From Narthecium ossifragum (lineage: Eukaryota; Streptophyta; Magnoliopsida; Dioscoreales; Nartheciaceae), in the NCBI GenBank assembly GCA_963920575.1, contig OY986966.1:27371717-27435716 (forward strand): 64,000 bases of DNA, written 5' to 3'. A program made the translations under genes and the position numbers. How positions within the stretch are numbered: the stretch's first letter is position 1; every line of letters begins with the position of its first letter. The notes below the pieces were generated by a model. The model was not told the origin of the DNA and did not search any database. It saw only the letters and a list, made by a program, of their open reading frames with translations. Shown in pieces: positions 20,384 to 30,646 of the stretch.

Positions 20384-21894
20384 GGGTACTTATATCGCCA
20401 AGTATTTTTTTTTCACATTTTGCATAACTACCCCGGATAACTTTGTCAACTCTTGCATAAGAGATACTCATGTAAGGTTTTTTATCACAACTTAGAGAGT
20501 GGATAAATAGCTTGTATAAATCTAATCATTTGACCATTTTACCCCTGCATTTGGAGTTATTTACCAGCCTCTACCCTATGATCGCTCGATACCCTCCCTC
20601 TCCCCCCTTCTCCCTCTCAGATCTTCTCCGTCGCCGTCGCCATTACCGCTGAGAAAGACCCCTCGCCGCCGCCGCCGAAATGGATCTAGCTCCACCAACT
20701 CGCAACCCCCTCACTGTCGCTGGACTGGATCTAGCCCCACCTAGTTCCTCTTTCTCCTCCACCTCCTCTGCCGCCGCTCCCTCCCATTCCACTCGTTCCT
20801 CTTTCTCCTCCGCCTCCTCTGTCGTCGCTCCCTTCTCCATCCCCTTCTCCTGTGAACCCAAGATCCCGGAGGAAAAAAAAGGAGGCCGTCGGAGAAGAGA
20901 TCGGAGGGTTGAGATTTGTTTGTTTACTTAGAAGAGGGGAGCGGGGAGGGTGAGATCGAAGGAGAGGGGCTTCTTCTTTTGGCCCTCGCTTCTCTCCTTC
21001 CGCGCGATCACCGCCACTGTTGCGGCGACGACCATTATCATCATCTTCTCCTCCTCACCTCTCACCACCACCTCCACCTCCACCGCCTCGAATATGTACC
21101 CTTAATAATCCGATCCGTCGCCCGGCGACCCCAAGAACACATCGCCCCCTTTCGGCGCGAACGCCGACCTCCACGCCGGCATAGTGTTCCACCCCCCCCC
21201 CCCCTCTCCCCCCTCGTCTACAGCGGCCTGCTGCCAGCTGGAGGCGTTGTCACTGCGACCGTCACGACATTGTCCACGGAGGAGATCTCAAAGGCCTCTT
21301 CCTAACCCTCCGGTAGTGCCCCTCCTTCCCCCTCTCCCCCACCGTTGCCGCCGTCGTGACCCCCACCCCCCCCCCCCCCCCCTTCAGCTGCGACCCATAG
21401 CCACCGACCTCCTAAATCCGCATGCTACGCCACTCAACGGCCAGATCCAAGCCGTTGGATCGACTTCCCAGGTCAAGGCGACCCCCTTCCATTGGTCCCG
21501 ATCTCCGACGAGGTTCCTTACCGCCAATCAAGCTCCGGCGAGTTTTCAGCCGTCAAATCTCCACCCACATCCATTCCTACATTTTCATATTAATTAAATA
21601 ACTAAATTGTTAAGGATAATATATTTTGACCTATTAATCTAACTTTGGTAATTAATAAAGCAATACAATATCATTGACATGAAGAATTGGTAAGCAAAAG
21701 AATGAAATAAAAAAAGGATAGTTTCGGCATTTTGCATCCAAAGGTAGTTATTCATGGGATTTATCCCATAACTTATGCATGATAACCAACCAAACACTTT
21801 TTACTTATGTAATAATGTCATGTAAAGTTATCCTTGCATAAAAGTTATGTTATCTGCTATGTAAGTTTATACTATCCTCAATCCAAACGGGCCC
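20384..21894. mobile_element. PIF/Harbinger-like element, copy 2 (left terminus missing), 1.5 kb
   Basis: The right end ...CCTCAATCCAAACGGGCCC is followed by TTA (21895-21897). The left end begins inside the element, directly after the Tourist MITE, and lacks the GGACCTGTTTGGATTG terminus that copy 1 keeps at 3249. Alignment with copy 1 runs from GGTACTTATATCGCC through the CT-rich block (20580-20860) and the DLN-motif fragment. Beyond 21180 are long C-runs (21188-21205 and 21362-21383). No transposase is seen. Confidence 0.7.
20928..21108 (-). pseudogene. Captured gene fragment with DLN/EAR-like motif (copy 2)
   Basis: The minus-strand frame reads 'FEAVEVEVVVRGEEEK' then 'KKKPLSFDLTLPAPLF' and a stop (TAA complement at 20928-20930). 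It is homologous to the fragment in copy 1, but with T in place of N in the DLN core and a terminator directly after the motif. That is a plausible natural C-terminus. It is a fragment without start or DNA-binding domain. Confidence 0.4.
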
Positions 21895-21975
21895 TTAGTC
21901 ATTGATGACTTTGATATGGTGTTTGTATTTCCCGCTTTCGGGCTCAACTAATAATAAAATAAAATAAAACACTTA

Positions 21976-22126
21976 AAGCCCGTTTGGATTGAAGATAAGT
22001 ATGCATAAACCCTATTTATGAATCAAAACACTTTATACATAATCTTTCATAACTACTTTTAATATTTGTATAACTTTTACTTTATCCATCATGCAAACTT
22101 ATCATATCTTCAATCCAAACGGGCCC
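21976..22126. mobile_element. PIF-family MITE, 151 bp (copy 1)
   Basis: The ends AAGCCCGTTTGGATTGAAGAT and ATCTTCAATCCAAACGGGCCC are flanked by TTA on both sides (21973-21975 and 22127-22129). Ends and subterminal words (CATAACTACTTTTAAT, CATAACTTTTACTTTAT) match the large elements at 3249 and 20384. Confidence 0.8.
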
Positions 22127-22151
22127 TTAGATATGGTGTTGTATTGACTTA

Positions 22152-22300
22152 GGGTCCGTTTGGATTGAGGATAACTATGCATAACCCCATTTATGCATCA
22201 AACACTTTATCCTTAATCTTACATAACTACTTTTAATGATTGCATAACTTTTACTTTATACAACATACAAACTTATCCTATCCTCAATCCAAACGGGTCC
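22152..22300. mobile_element. PIF-family MITE, 149 bp (copy 2)
   Basis: The ends GGGTCCGTTTGGATTGAGGAT and ATCCTCAATCCAAACGGGTCC are flanked by TTA (22149-22151 and 22301-22303). It is nearly identical in layout to the copy 25 bp to its left. Confidence 0.85.
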
Positions 22301-22581
22301 TTAATCTTTTTGAAAAGTACAAGAAAAAATTATAAATTTTGAATGCCGTAAAAAATTATGATAAGTATGAGCTAAGCATATTTATGCACATTTTTTTGCT
22401 ATCTTAATTGCTTTTTTAAGACCTTTTTTATTAGTTAAGAGGAACATATCCATTTGTATTGAAGGTGATATACTAGGATTTACAAGTATTTATTGTGAAA
22501 GTATTTATTGCACTTGCTCTATCGAAAACAATTACAGTCAACTGTTTGTTCATTACGGGCTGTCAGAGTCGATGAGATCAT

Positions 22582-23350
22582 TAGAGCATTTTCAACAACT
22601 TTTTTATCCCTATCTCTACTTTAATGTGATTTGGTGCCATTCTCTAATATAGGGAATCACTTTTTGACTTGTTCAACCAATAGATTCTCTATAACATATT
22701 CTCTATATTGTTCAACCATACACTAAACGTTGATGCTGATGGGCAACATCAAACTATAAACCATACACAACATTCATCTTCGATGGAGGAGATCAATTAG
22801 GATTCCTTTCATACATCTTCGACGGAGGAGATCAGGGCAGCGTTATGGAGCTTGGCGTCGGGGAAGCGGCGAGAAGAGGCCGACGTCGAAGAGATCGGGG
22901 TAGCGTGATGGAGCTTGGCGTCAGGGAACCGGCGAGAAGAGGCCTAGACGATGGGAGAGGCCGGCGCGATGGGATAGGTCGGGATGATGGCAGAGGCCGG
23001 CGCGATGGGATAGGTCGGGACGATGGGAGAGGCCAGCACAATGGGAGAGGCCGGCGCGATGGGAGAGGCCGACGTGATGGGCTTGGTGAGGTCGGACGGA
23101 GCTCGAGGGCGGGAGGAGTCCGTTGGGGGGACTCGTAGGAGACAGGAGTTGAGGAGAGAATATATAAAATATTATTATTTTAAAATATAGGGAATGCGTT
23201 TTGCTTCCCCAAACATATGGAACCTAGTTGGTTTTAGGGAATGTGAAAGGAAATGACTATAAGGATAAGGAATCTGTTGGATAACATTTTCTAATCATAT
23301 TCTCTAAATTTAAAGATAGGGAATGAGACAGGGAATATGTTGAGAATGCT
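22582..23350. mobile_element. Mutator-like element, 769 bp, with GC-rich insert
   Basis: The left end AGAGCATTTTCAACA and the right end TGTTGAGAATGCT are inverted, with further shared words (CCCTATCT, TTCTCTA). The flanks ATGAGATCAT (22572-22581) and ATGAGGTTAT (23351-23360) match at 8 of 10 positions. The centre (22790-23140) is GC-rich and includes an 18-bp minisatellite. No transposase is seen. The class assignment rests on the target-duplication length only. Confidence 0.4.
22950..23093. repeat. 18-bp minisatellite, eight units
   Basis: Eight consecutive 18-bp units of the type GATGGGAGAGGCCGGCGC, with alternating GATAGGTCGGGA(T/C) variants. Because 18 is a multiple of three, all frames stay open, which explains the open frames on both strands here. 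Confidence 0.9.
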
Positions 23351-23360
23351 ATGAGGTTAT

Positions 23361-24010
23361 CGAACTCTATTAATATATTAGATTAAGTAAATGCTTGCAC
23401 CCAACTACTAGTTGACCTGGACTTCCGCATTAATTTTTTTTTTTCTTTAAGATGTTAAGTTCAAAGTGCTACGTACAAAACGGAAACCCTGTAAAAGCCC
23501 GAGGAATCCCAGCACTTAAAAAAAATAGATTATTAGTGTTTACACCAAATGTAGTAAACTTATTCACTGGTACACCAATGTATGATGTTTTAATGGGTAA
23601 ACACCATTTGCAAGCAGTTATGGACAGTAATAATTGGTTATGCATTTTTTATGGCTTTTTTGCCCTTATGATGATTTAAACCCTAATCCCAACTCTCATT
23701 CCCGTCTATATACCCTCATGTTCTCTACCCCTCATTCTCACTCTCATTTTCCATCCCTCTTCCCGAGGTTCTCTCTCCCCTCCTCCTCCCTCTCCCCTAG
23801 ATCCCTCTGCCCAAAGTTCTCTCCCCTTCCATCTCCTTCCATCCCTCTTCCGTTCTCTCTCCCCTCCCCCTCCCTTGGGCTCTCTCCCCCTCCCTCTCCC
23901 CTAGGTTCTCTCCCCCTCCATCTCATTTCCATCCCTCTCCCCTAGGTTCTCTCCCCCTCCCCCAGGTGCTATCCCCCTCCCCTCCCTCTCCCCCTCCTCC
24001 CTTTCTCACC
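23361..24010. other. Gene-free DNA ending in CT-rich low complexity
   Basis: AT-rich to about 23690, then 23740-24010 is almost pure C/T (TCTCCCCCTCCCTCTCCCCTAGG and variants). The open frames here are compositional. Confidence 0.6.
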
Positions 24011-24148
24011 ATGGGGCCGTCAGGGATATCCTTGTTGATGGATCTGGTGGAAGAGGAAGAAAATCGGCACCGTTTCTGACGGCGTCTTGGTCGGTGGCCC
24101 CCGGCGAGGTCGAGCGCCACCAATGGAGCCACGAGGGGGGCGGGGAGG

Positions 24149-24424
24149 ATGGCGATGCCAACCGGGAGGAGCTGCCGACCTCCGACGCCTTCGCGCGGAG
24201 GGGGTTGCTTTGCGAAGAGGATGCGAAAGAATAGATTTGGAGATCACCGGAAGGATGATTTTGAGGCGGATCTTGATGACCTTGACGAGGAGGAGGAGGA
24301 GAGAGGCGAAGGCGGAGATGATGGAGAGGGGGAGGAGAGGGAGATACGGTCTGGTGTTGGGCTCAATCCCACCCTCGATAAAGAGGTTTACTTTTTTTTG
24401 GCTGTTCATTTCCTTCAAATTTGA
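24149..24424 (+). pseudogene. Possible captured fragment with acidic 'DDFEADL' motif
   Basis: A 91-codon open frame contains 'GDHRKDDFEADLDDLDEEEEE'. A DDFEADF-type acidic motif is characteristic of group VII ERF factors, upstream of their AP2 domain. No AP2 domain or N-degron start follows, and the frame runs into the 24451 tandem repeats' flank. It may be a captured exon piece or a chance likeness. Confidence 0.25.
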
Positions 24425-24450
24425 ATATTTGTTGGTATTTTTCATTCGAC

Positions 24451-24600
24451 TTCTCTTTTCACAAAGAGAATACTGCAGAATTCTCTTTTCACAAAGAGAA
24501 TACTGCATAATTCTCTTTTCTAATAGAGAATACTGCAGAATTCTCTTTTCACAAAGAGAATACTGCAGTATTCTCTTTTCTAATAGACAATACTGAGATC
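24451..24600. repeat. Five tandem 30-bp units, each a hairpin
   Basis: Five head-to-tail units start at 24451, 24481, 24511, 24541 and 24571. Each contains TTCTCTTT-(4 bases)-AAAGAGAA or the variant TTCTCTTT-(4)-ATAGAGAA, followed by TACTGCA. The CACA and CTAAT loop variants alternate in the last three units. The 30-bp period keeps frames open on both strands. Confidence 0.95.
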
Positions 24601-24619
24601 TATTTGTGGTTTCTGACAA

Positions 24620-25120
24620 CTATACAGCTATGTCACGGGGGGGTCGTGCATCCAGTTCGCCATGCTCCGTGCTGGGTTCTCCAACGCCGGCAGCACTAAT
24701 AGCTCCATCGCCGACAAGCAAGTCTTCATCGACATCGGCGGCAGATCCATGGATGACGACGGGCTCGTCTTGATCGGAATCGCCGACAGATCTATGGATG
24801 ACAGGCCCATCTTGACTGGAATCATTGGCATCAGCAGCGTCGTCGTCGTCATCTCGTCCGCGTCCTTCCACAACATCTCCTCTTCCTCGCCTCATCGACA
24901 TCGACGGTGGATCCATGGATGATGACAGGCTTGTCTTTTGGTAAGGCCTTCGTGCGGATTTGTCGCCTAGATTGGAGAAAATTTGAATGATAAGCGAGCG
25001 AGCGATTTCTATCGCGCATAAGCCGGCGTTTGATGTTAAAAGCGGCGTGGGTTATAGGTTGGGGGGTATAAGAGTACTTTGATATGTAAAATGAGAGTAC
25101 TTTGATATGTAAAATGGTGC
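24620..25120. repeat. GC-rich imperfect repeats
   Basis: The word (A/T)CCATGGATGA(C/T)GA(C/T) with CATCGGCGG/GTCTTGATCGG recurs through 24690-24930. Further on, a perfect 23-bp duplication (AGAGTACTTTGATATGTAAAATG) occupies 25071-25116. No gene is supported. Confidence 0.5.
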
Positions 25121-27300
25121 TAAGCAATTAAATCTAATGATGGATGTTTTATTAGTAGGATAAGTCTATATTATGATACTCCCTACTAAAACCCCTAAAA
25201 AAAAGTCTCAAAATACGAGATTCTCTCGCCATTCAGTCAGCACCAACGGCGCGTCCGCACTAAAACTACGGTCAATAAGAAAAATTCTGATAAGCATGAA
25301 ATATATGCGCACATTTGATTGGCTTCCACCATTAATAATTTCTTTGACATCTATTTGGACAGTGATCTGATTTTTTTTTAAAAAAAATCATAAGTCATAA
25401 TTGAAAGGTCAACAACCAGGAAGGGTAATTTGAGAAGTTTGTTTTCATCTATCTCTTAAAATAATAGCAATAAATCTACTTGAATTCAACTTGATATCTT
25501 TGGATTTACATATTTTTATTGGCATCGCGACTTGTTCGCTTGAAAGAAAAAAAAAATTACGGTCGAAATTTTGATTTCACACGTGCATCTACGAGGTCAA
25601 ATTGAGCATATAACCTCCCCGATTTTTGACCTCGTGTATCTCAACCGCCGGTAGAAATTAATTAAAGTCAAACAGTTCTCAGTCTCTCCAACACTAATAG
25701 AAACGGGTGTCTATCACATGCAAAAAGTCCTAATTCCAGTTGGATTGAGATCATGAAAAGACTTGACACGGCAAAGAAAGGTTTTGGCGCAAGGAAAGTT
25801 CTAGTGGCTCTGAAATCTTAATTGAATTAGGACTCGACTCGTCCGACGGAAGACAATTAGGCCATAGAGGCTTAGCCGTGACCATCAAGTTCGTTATCGA
25901 CTCGATGCATGTAGTCATCGTCGTCGTTGTCGTCGATGCCGCCATCATCATCGACACCGCCGTCATCATCGTTGATGCCTCCCGGACTATGACATTTATT
26001 AATTTATTTTAATAAATAAATTAATTTGTTATCCCGTCTTGTGACAATTTTTTTGCGGTAACAGCCTAACAGGTGCAAGATAATTATGTCCTATAATGGT
26101 TTTTTGTTGTCTATTTTATCTGTCCACCTCTTCTTTCCTAGCCATTGCTTCTTAAACCTTTGGTCTCTAAATAATTGAAATAATTAGCCACCTAAAACTT
26201 GGTCCCCTCATGCCGCAACAATCCTTAAAATGACATGCGTCTCACTCATAATAATTAATCTACATTCAAAGTTTAGAACCCCATATAGACCATCATAGAA
26301 AAGAGATGGTGGGACTTAATTTAAGCAAACCAAACGTCTCTAAAGAACATATAAATCAAAAGTAATTAATTAAGATAGAGCATCGCAAATTAAAACCCTT
26401 CCAAATGTATGCTTAATTGAAATGTAGGTAGGAGATCGATATCAAAAGCTAGTTCTCACACCGACATTATTGGATGCATTGCTATCAAGCTATCAAAAAC
26501 CAACACGGATGCTGCTAGTGCTTATTATATGAATGCAAAAGGCATCAAAATAGAGTAGATTGAATCAAGCCTAAAACTAAAGGCCACAAAAAAACATTGT
26601 AAGATCTACACAGACAAAAAAATCCCGAGAAAAAATGAAATTATTAAGTTGGTGAGAAAGTAAGAATGGTGCAAGATGCCTGTGATTTGATGATATAGAG
26701 CTAGCTAAAAAGGAAAAGCCACAAGAACTACACCAAAATGAATACTTTAGTCAAGTCGTCAAGAACCATATAATGCGGATCCAAAGCAATATAGAAAGCC
26801 ATGTTCATCTCTAAAATATGTAGCTCATGCGTGAGACGTGCATGGCAAGTAATCTTCGAAAGCTAACGTAACAGAGACACTTCTCCACCTCCATTAATCA
26901 TTTGCTTTGCTTCCTTCCTAGCTTCCTTCAAGATGTCAAGTTGACTATATATGAATTTGTTTAGAGGAATATTTTTATCACAATCAATGTTGATTCAGAA
27001 CTCATATACGTACCCAAACTTTCGGTATGAAAGAGATATTATTAAAAGGAACACATATGTTCATAAAAGTTGAGATCCTAACAAAAGTCTTCCAGAGATA
27101 AGTTGTTATCAGTTTGTTAAGTGCCACTTTCAAGTCTATCGTTCCATTTCGAGCTGGTGAAGTACAATATATTCAAGCTAGTAAATTTGATTTGTTTGAC
27201 AAAATCTATATAGTCCATGTTTCAATTACCTTTACCATAGGTTGCTTATGTCTATGAAAAAAGATATGTGTACATGACATTTCAGTCATATACATTACAC
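25121..27300. other. Gene-free DNA
   Basis: AT-rich intergenic sequence. The only structure noted is a trinucleotide-like stretch (GTCGTCGTTGTCGTCGATGCC...CATCATC) at 25917-25975, which produces the minus-strand frame at 25751-25969. Confidence 0.5.
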
Positions 27301-27310
27301 ATGGTTGAGG

Positions 27311-27577
27311 TGGTCATGTATTATTGGCTTACGTGATGGGGTCCAATGGATGTGAGTAGATCTGGACCGTTGAATGTGGCCATGTACGATGCACATGCCT
27401 ACGAAGCATGTACCCCAATCACTTCTCGGATATAGTTAGACAAAAGATTTATTGGCTTATGTGGTCATGTATTATTAACTTACGTGATAGGGACCAGTGG
27501 ATGTGAGTGGATCTGGACCGTTGAAAGTGACCATGTACGATGCATATGCTTACGTGACATGTACCCCGATCACTTCT
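27311..27577. repeat. Tandem duplication, 151-bp period
   Basis: 27311-27428 and 27462-27577 share TGGTCATGTATTATT, GATCTGGACCGTTGAA, CCATGTACGATGCA and CATGTACCCC(A/G)ATCACTTCTC. The two copies are about 85-90% alike by eye. No gene is associated. Confidence 0.8.
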
Positions 27578-27579
27578 CA

Positions 27580-28425
27580 AAGCAATATATATGAGCACAT
27601 CTGACATGACTATCTAAGAATTAATGTGAAATACCCATATAATGAGATATTATATATGGGGACGAGGCCAAACCGCCGAAGCCTTAATGGAACAAGGAAA
27701 CTAGCAGCATCGCGATGCAGACCCAAAGACAGATGATTGTGTAAATTGCTATCTAGATTCAACCCACCATCCCGACAGATGTCAAGCAATAACTTGTAAG
27801 GAATGAAGAGCAAGCATTTGTATCATTTGCATGTCATACAATAAACACGTGTCAAACGACCCTTCCTAACAGACAATCTAAATAACTAATTTACAGGCCA
27901 TTGAGTGGTTCAAGTGGTTTGCACCGACGGCAGCAATGGATGGTTGGCCTTAGTTCCGTTCTTCGAGCCCCCAAATCTTATAACAAAGGTAATGTATTTG
28001 ATTCCCGAGTTAAAATAAAAGGCTCAATTAATAAAAAAATAAATATAATTAATTCAATTGTTTGAAAAAAAACCTCGTGTGCTCCATGACGCTATTATAG
28101 AAGTCAATCGTTCTCACATGAGGTGTTGTTTTTGAATTATACCCTATCAAGCATGGGCCAAAATTACGTATGAAGTGATCTCCGAAGGCATCAACTTCAA
28201 GGTTTCAAATAAAGACTTACCTAAAACTTCTAGACATGCCTTTTAGAAAGTCGACAAAAATATTGGATGATGGGTATACAGTAACCACAATCCTAAATTA
28301 AAAATCTAATCAAATCTCCAAGGATAGATATTTTTGATAATATATATAGTAGCTAAAATCCTTAATTAAAAAATTTTAATCAACTCTTCAATGAAAGGTG
28401 TTTCATAACAACGGGCTTACTCCTT
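27580..28425. other. Gene-free DNA
   Basis: AT-rich. At 27895-28050 a segment with GTGGTTCAAGTGGTTTG, TTCGAGCCCCC and an A-rich tail hints at a decayed SINE, but it is too diverged to call. Confidence 0.3.
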
Positions 28426-28429
28426 TTCT

Positions 28430-28880
28430 TGAGTCCGTGATCCTAACGGTCTAAACGGCCAACTAACCACGTTAACGGCCGAAGTAACGTCGTATCCACG
28501 TGTGACGATATGGGGTGTGTTGCAGGAGTATCCGTGCAACCACGGGTGTAGAGGATCTCGCGGATGGTTAAAAGGGTTTATTTTTCCCGCCAAGCCTCCC
28601 GGGGTGGGCGCCAGCCTGGCCGGTTTGCTTATCCCGAGGCGATACGGTCCCCGAGGAACCCCCACGACTACTCCTGTCGGCGGTGAGGTGGCCGTACAGC
28701 TAGGCCACTGCTGCCGTGGCCTTTGCCACGCCCGTCCGATGTACGATAGCGTCCAATGCCATCCACATCTCAAGGGTGGGCCCCCAATCGACCGTACATA
28801 TGGCGTAGCTCGCTTATTTTACGCAATCGCCACGCGGGGGCGAAACCGCAATTTAATCTTCCTAATTTCCTCAAATAGAT
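28430..28880. other. Isolated GC-rich island without a recognised gene
   Basis: About 450 bp with many CpG dinucleotides stand sharply apart from AT-rich flanks. Open frames on both strands (28502-28897 plus, 28417-28773 minus) encode nothing I recognise. It could be a piece of a GC-rich transposon or a lost promoter/exon. Confidence 0.4.
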
Positions 28881-28989
28881 TGGCTACACCTAATTAGAGT
28901 TGATCAACGAATGGACGGATGGGATGTGATGATCGGAGTTGCCAGCTGGGACAAGCGGTGGACTGGGGCCCAGTTATATCATTCTTGTA

Positions 28990-29345
28990 TAGCATGATGG
29001 TTAAGGAGTGCATTTTTTTGTTTGTCTTAGCTGGCGTCCTACGTGGCAGATATATCCTATGTGGCTGCTGATGTGGAGAGATAGTAGTGGGAGAGGGGGA
29101 GTTAGGAGGGGTTAGTGGGGAGTTATGAGGGGAGAGGGGAGATGGTGGTTACCCCTGGCACTTGACCCCACTAGTCATTCTTATATGAGGCTATGGTTAT
29201 AAGTGAAACTTTTGTTGTCCTACGTAACGGGAGAATGTCCTAAGTGGAGCCTATGTGACATGATAGAGTTTAGTGGGAGTGAGTTATTAGGTAGTTATTG
29301 GGATGGGGTTGGTGGTTACCTGTCATGTGACATGGGGCACAACTA
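28990..29345. repeat. G-rich dispersed modules, copies 2 and 3 in tandem
   Basis: Two related modules (about 28990-29172 and 29173-29345) each start with ATTCTT(G/A)TAT...ATGGTTA, continue with CCTA(C/A)GT and G-rich GTTAGTGGGGAGTTA-like words, and end in GGTGGTTACC...ACTAGTC. They are related to 19101-19310. Confidence 0.45.
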
Positions 29346-29371
29346 GTCGATATACATGATATGATAAATAT

Positions 29372-30033
29372 ATGGGTTATTTGCATATACCCCTAAAAAA
29401 GTTTCAGTTTACATATATCACCCTAAACAAATCGAATTTACATCAAAAATTCTAAAAACCTTGATTATTGTCATATAACATCTTCATTACTATCATATAT
29501 ATATAACATTTAGTTACTTAAAAGTGAAATATTTGGAGAATATGATGGACGGGCTAATCTATCCTTGCCTTTCATAACAACTACCTTTTTACCTTCGATG
29601 ACCATTGTTGGAATTCATGGCTTGAAATAAAAAACATATCCATTATTCTCTCCGACGAGTTATCTTTACTTTACTTTCTCGATTTCGGTCGATTTCCTTT
29701 TTCTATAAATAGAGATTTTGATTAATTTCATTTCTCTATAAATCGATTACTGAGTTCCTCATCATCATTAACCATTAAGAAGTTCTGAGATTTACCTTCA
29801 TCTATATCATTTACTTTACATTCTCACAATACACTCGAATAATTCATTCTTAAGTAACTAAAGTTAAGTAACTAAAGGGGTTATATTCATTCTTATGTAA
29901 CTAAAGTTAAGTAACTAAAGGGGTTATATGATAATAATCAAAGTTTTTAAAGTTTTTAGTTGAAGTTTAATTTTTTCAAGAGGATGGGTATAAAATCAAA
30001 CTTTTTCAGGGACTTATATATAAATAATATATA
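29372..30033. mobile_element. Foldback element with long diverged inverted repeats
   Basis: The left arm (from about 29372: GTTATTTGCATATACCCCTA, AAAAAGTTT, CTTGATTATTGTCATATAAC) pairs with the complement of the right arm (about 29930-30033). The arms are about 110-130 bp with many changes. The borders are approximate, no clear target duplication was found, and there is no coding sequence. Confidence 0.45.
29842..29927. repeat. Two tandem 43-bp units
   Basis: 29842-29884 and 29885-29927 differ at one position (AAGTAAC versus ATGTAAC). Each unit itself repeats GTAACTAAAG. Confidence 0.95.
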
Positions 30034-30646
30034 TATTACAAATTGCTATTATTGGGACAGGGGACGCTCGTATTAGTTTTATTAGTAGGATACGATAAAC
30101 CATAATTTGGAGTTATAGTATTGTTAGAATTAAGTAGGTTTTTAAATGCGATGTTATCGGGAATATTAAGAGCCGGGGATTTCTATGGACGGGCGCAGGC
30201 TACACGGGAAAGGGTAAAGCTCAGTCACACACCGCTCGCCGCCCCTCCGCTCTTCTCCTCCTCCCCCGGCCGGAGGGATTAGAGACGATAAGGATTTATA
30301 TAGAGATTGGAAAGAGAGAGAGGGGGGCGGAGAAACGTACCGGGGGTGGTGGTGGCACCGCTGCTGGTATTGATTTCTTTCCTCTTTTGGGGTTGGGATT
30401 CCGGTGGTGTCCTTTGCTTAGCGGCCAAGCGATCCGAGCTCGAGGAGTCGGGGGTCGGCGATTCGACTCGGGTAGGCGGTGGAGGGGGGTTTCTTCTTGT
30501 TCTTTTATCTTGGGCGAAGCCTGGCGGGGGTTAAAGGAGCCATCGCTCTGGGGGTTTGGATCGTGTCGTCGATTTCCCGGCTCGCCGATAGGCTCGACAG
30601 GAAGAGGCGCCGCCGGAGGAGGAAGGGCGGCGAGAAGCAGGGAGCG
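30034..30646 (+). promoter_or_regulatory. Promoter and leader of the GATL gene
   Basis: A TATA-like TTATATAG lies at 30295-30303 after GC-rich, CT-rich sequence. The leader between about 30325 and the start at 30647 contains an upstream ATG (30387) whose 102-codon frame overlaps the main start out of frame, ending at 30695. No other elements are assigned. Confidence 0.4.

Noticed and set aside
22832..23138. Arg/Gly- and Pro/Ser-rich open frames
   Set aside because: Translations of an 18-bp minisatellite in both strands.
24451..24600. 30-bp direct repeats resembling a CRISPR array
   Set aside because: The units are contiguous with no spacers, and the genome is eukaryotic.
24020..24619. Long open frames on both strands (169 and 199 codons)
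   Set aside because: They stay open because the 30-bp repeat is a multiple of three; no domain or consistent start.
28417..28897. Overlapping 118- and 131-codon frames as a host gene
   Set aside because: No recognisable domain, start context or splice signals; kept only as a GC-rich island.
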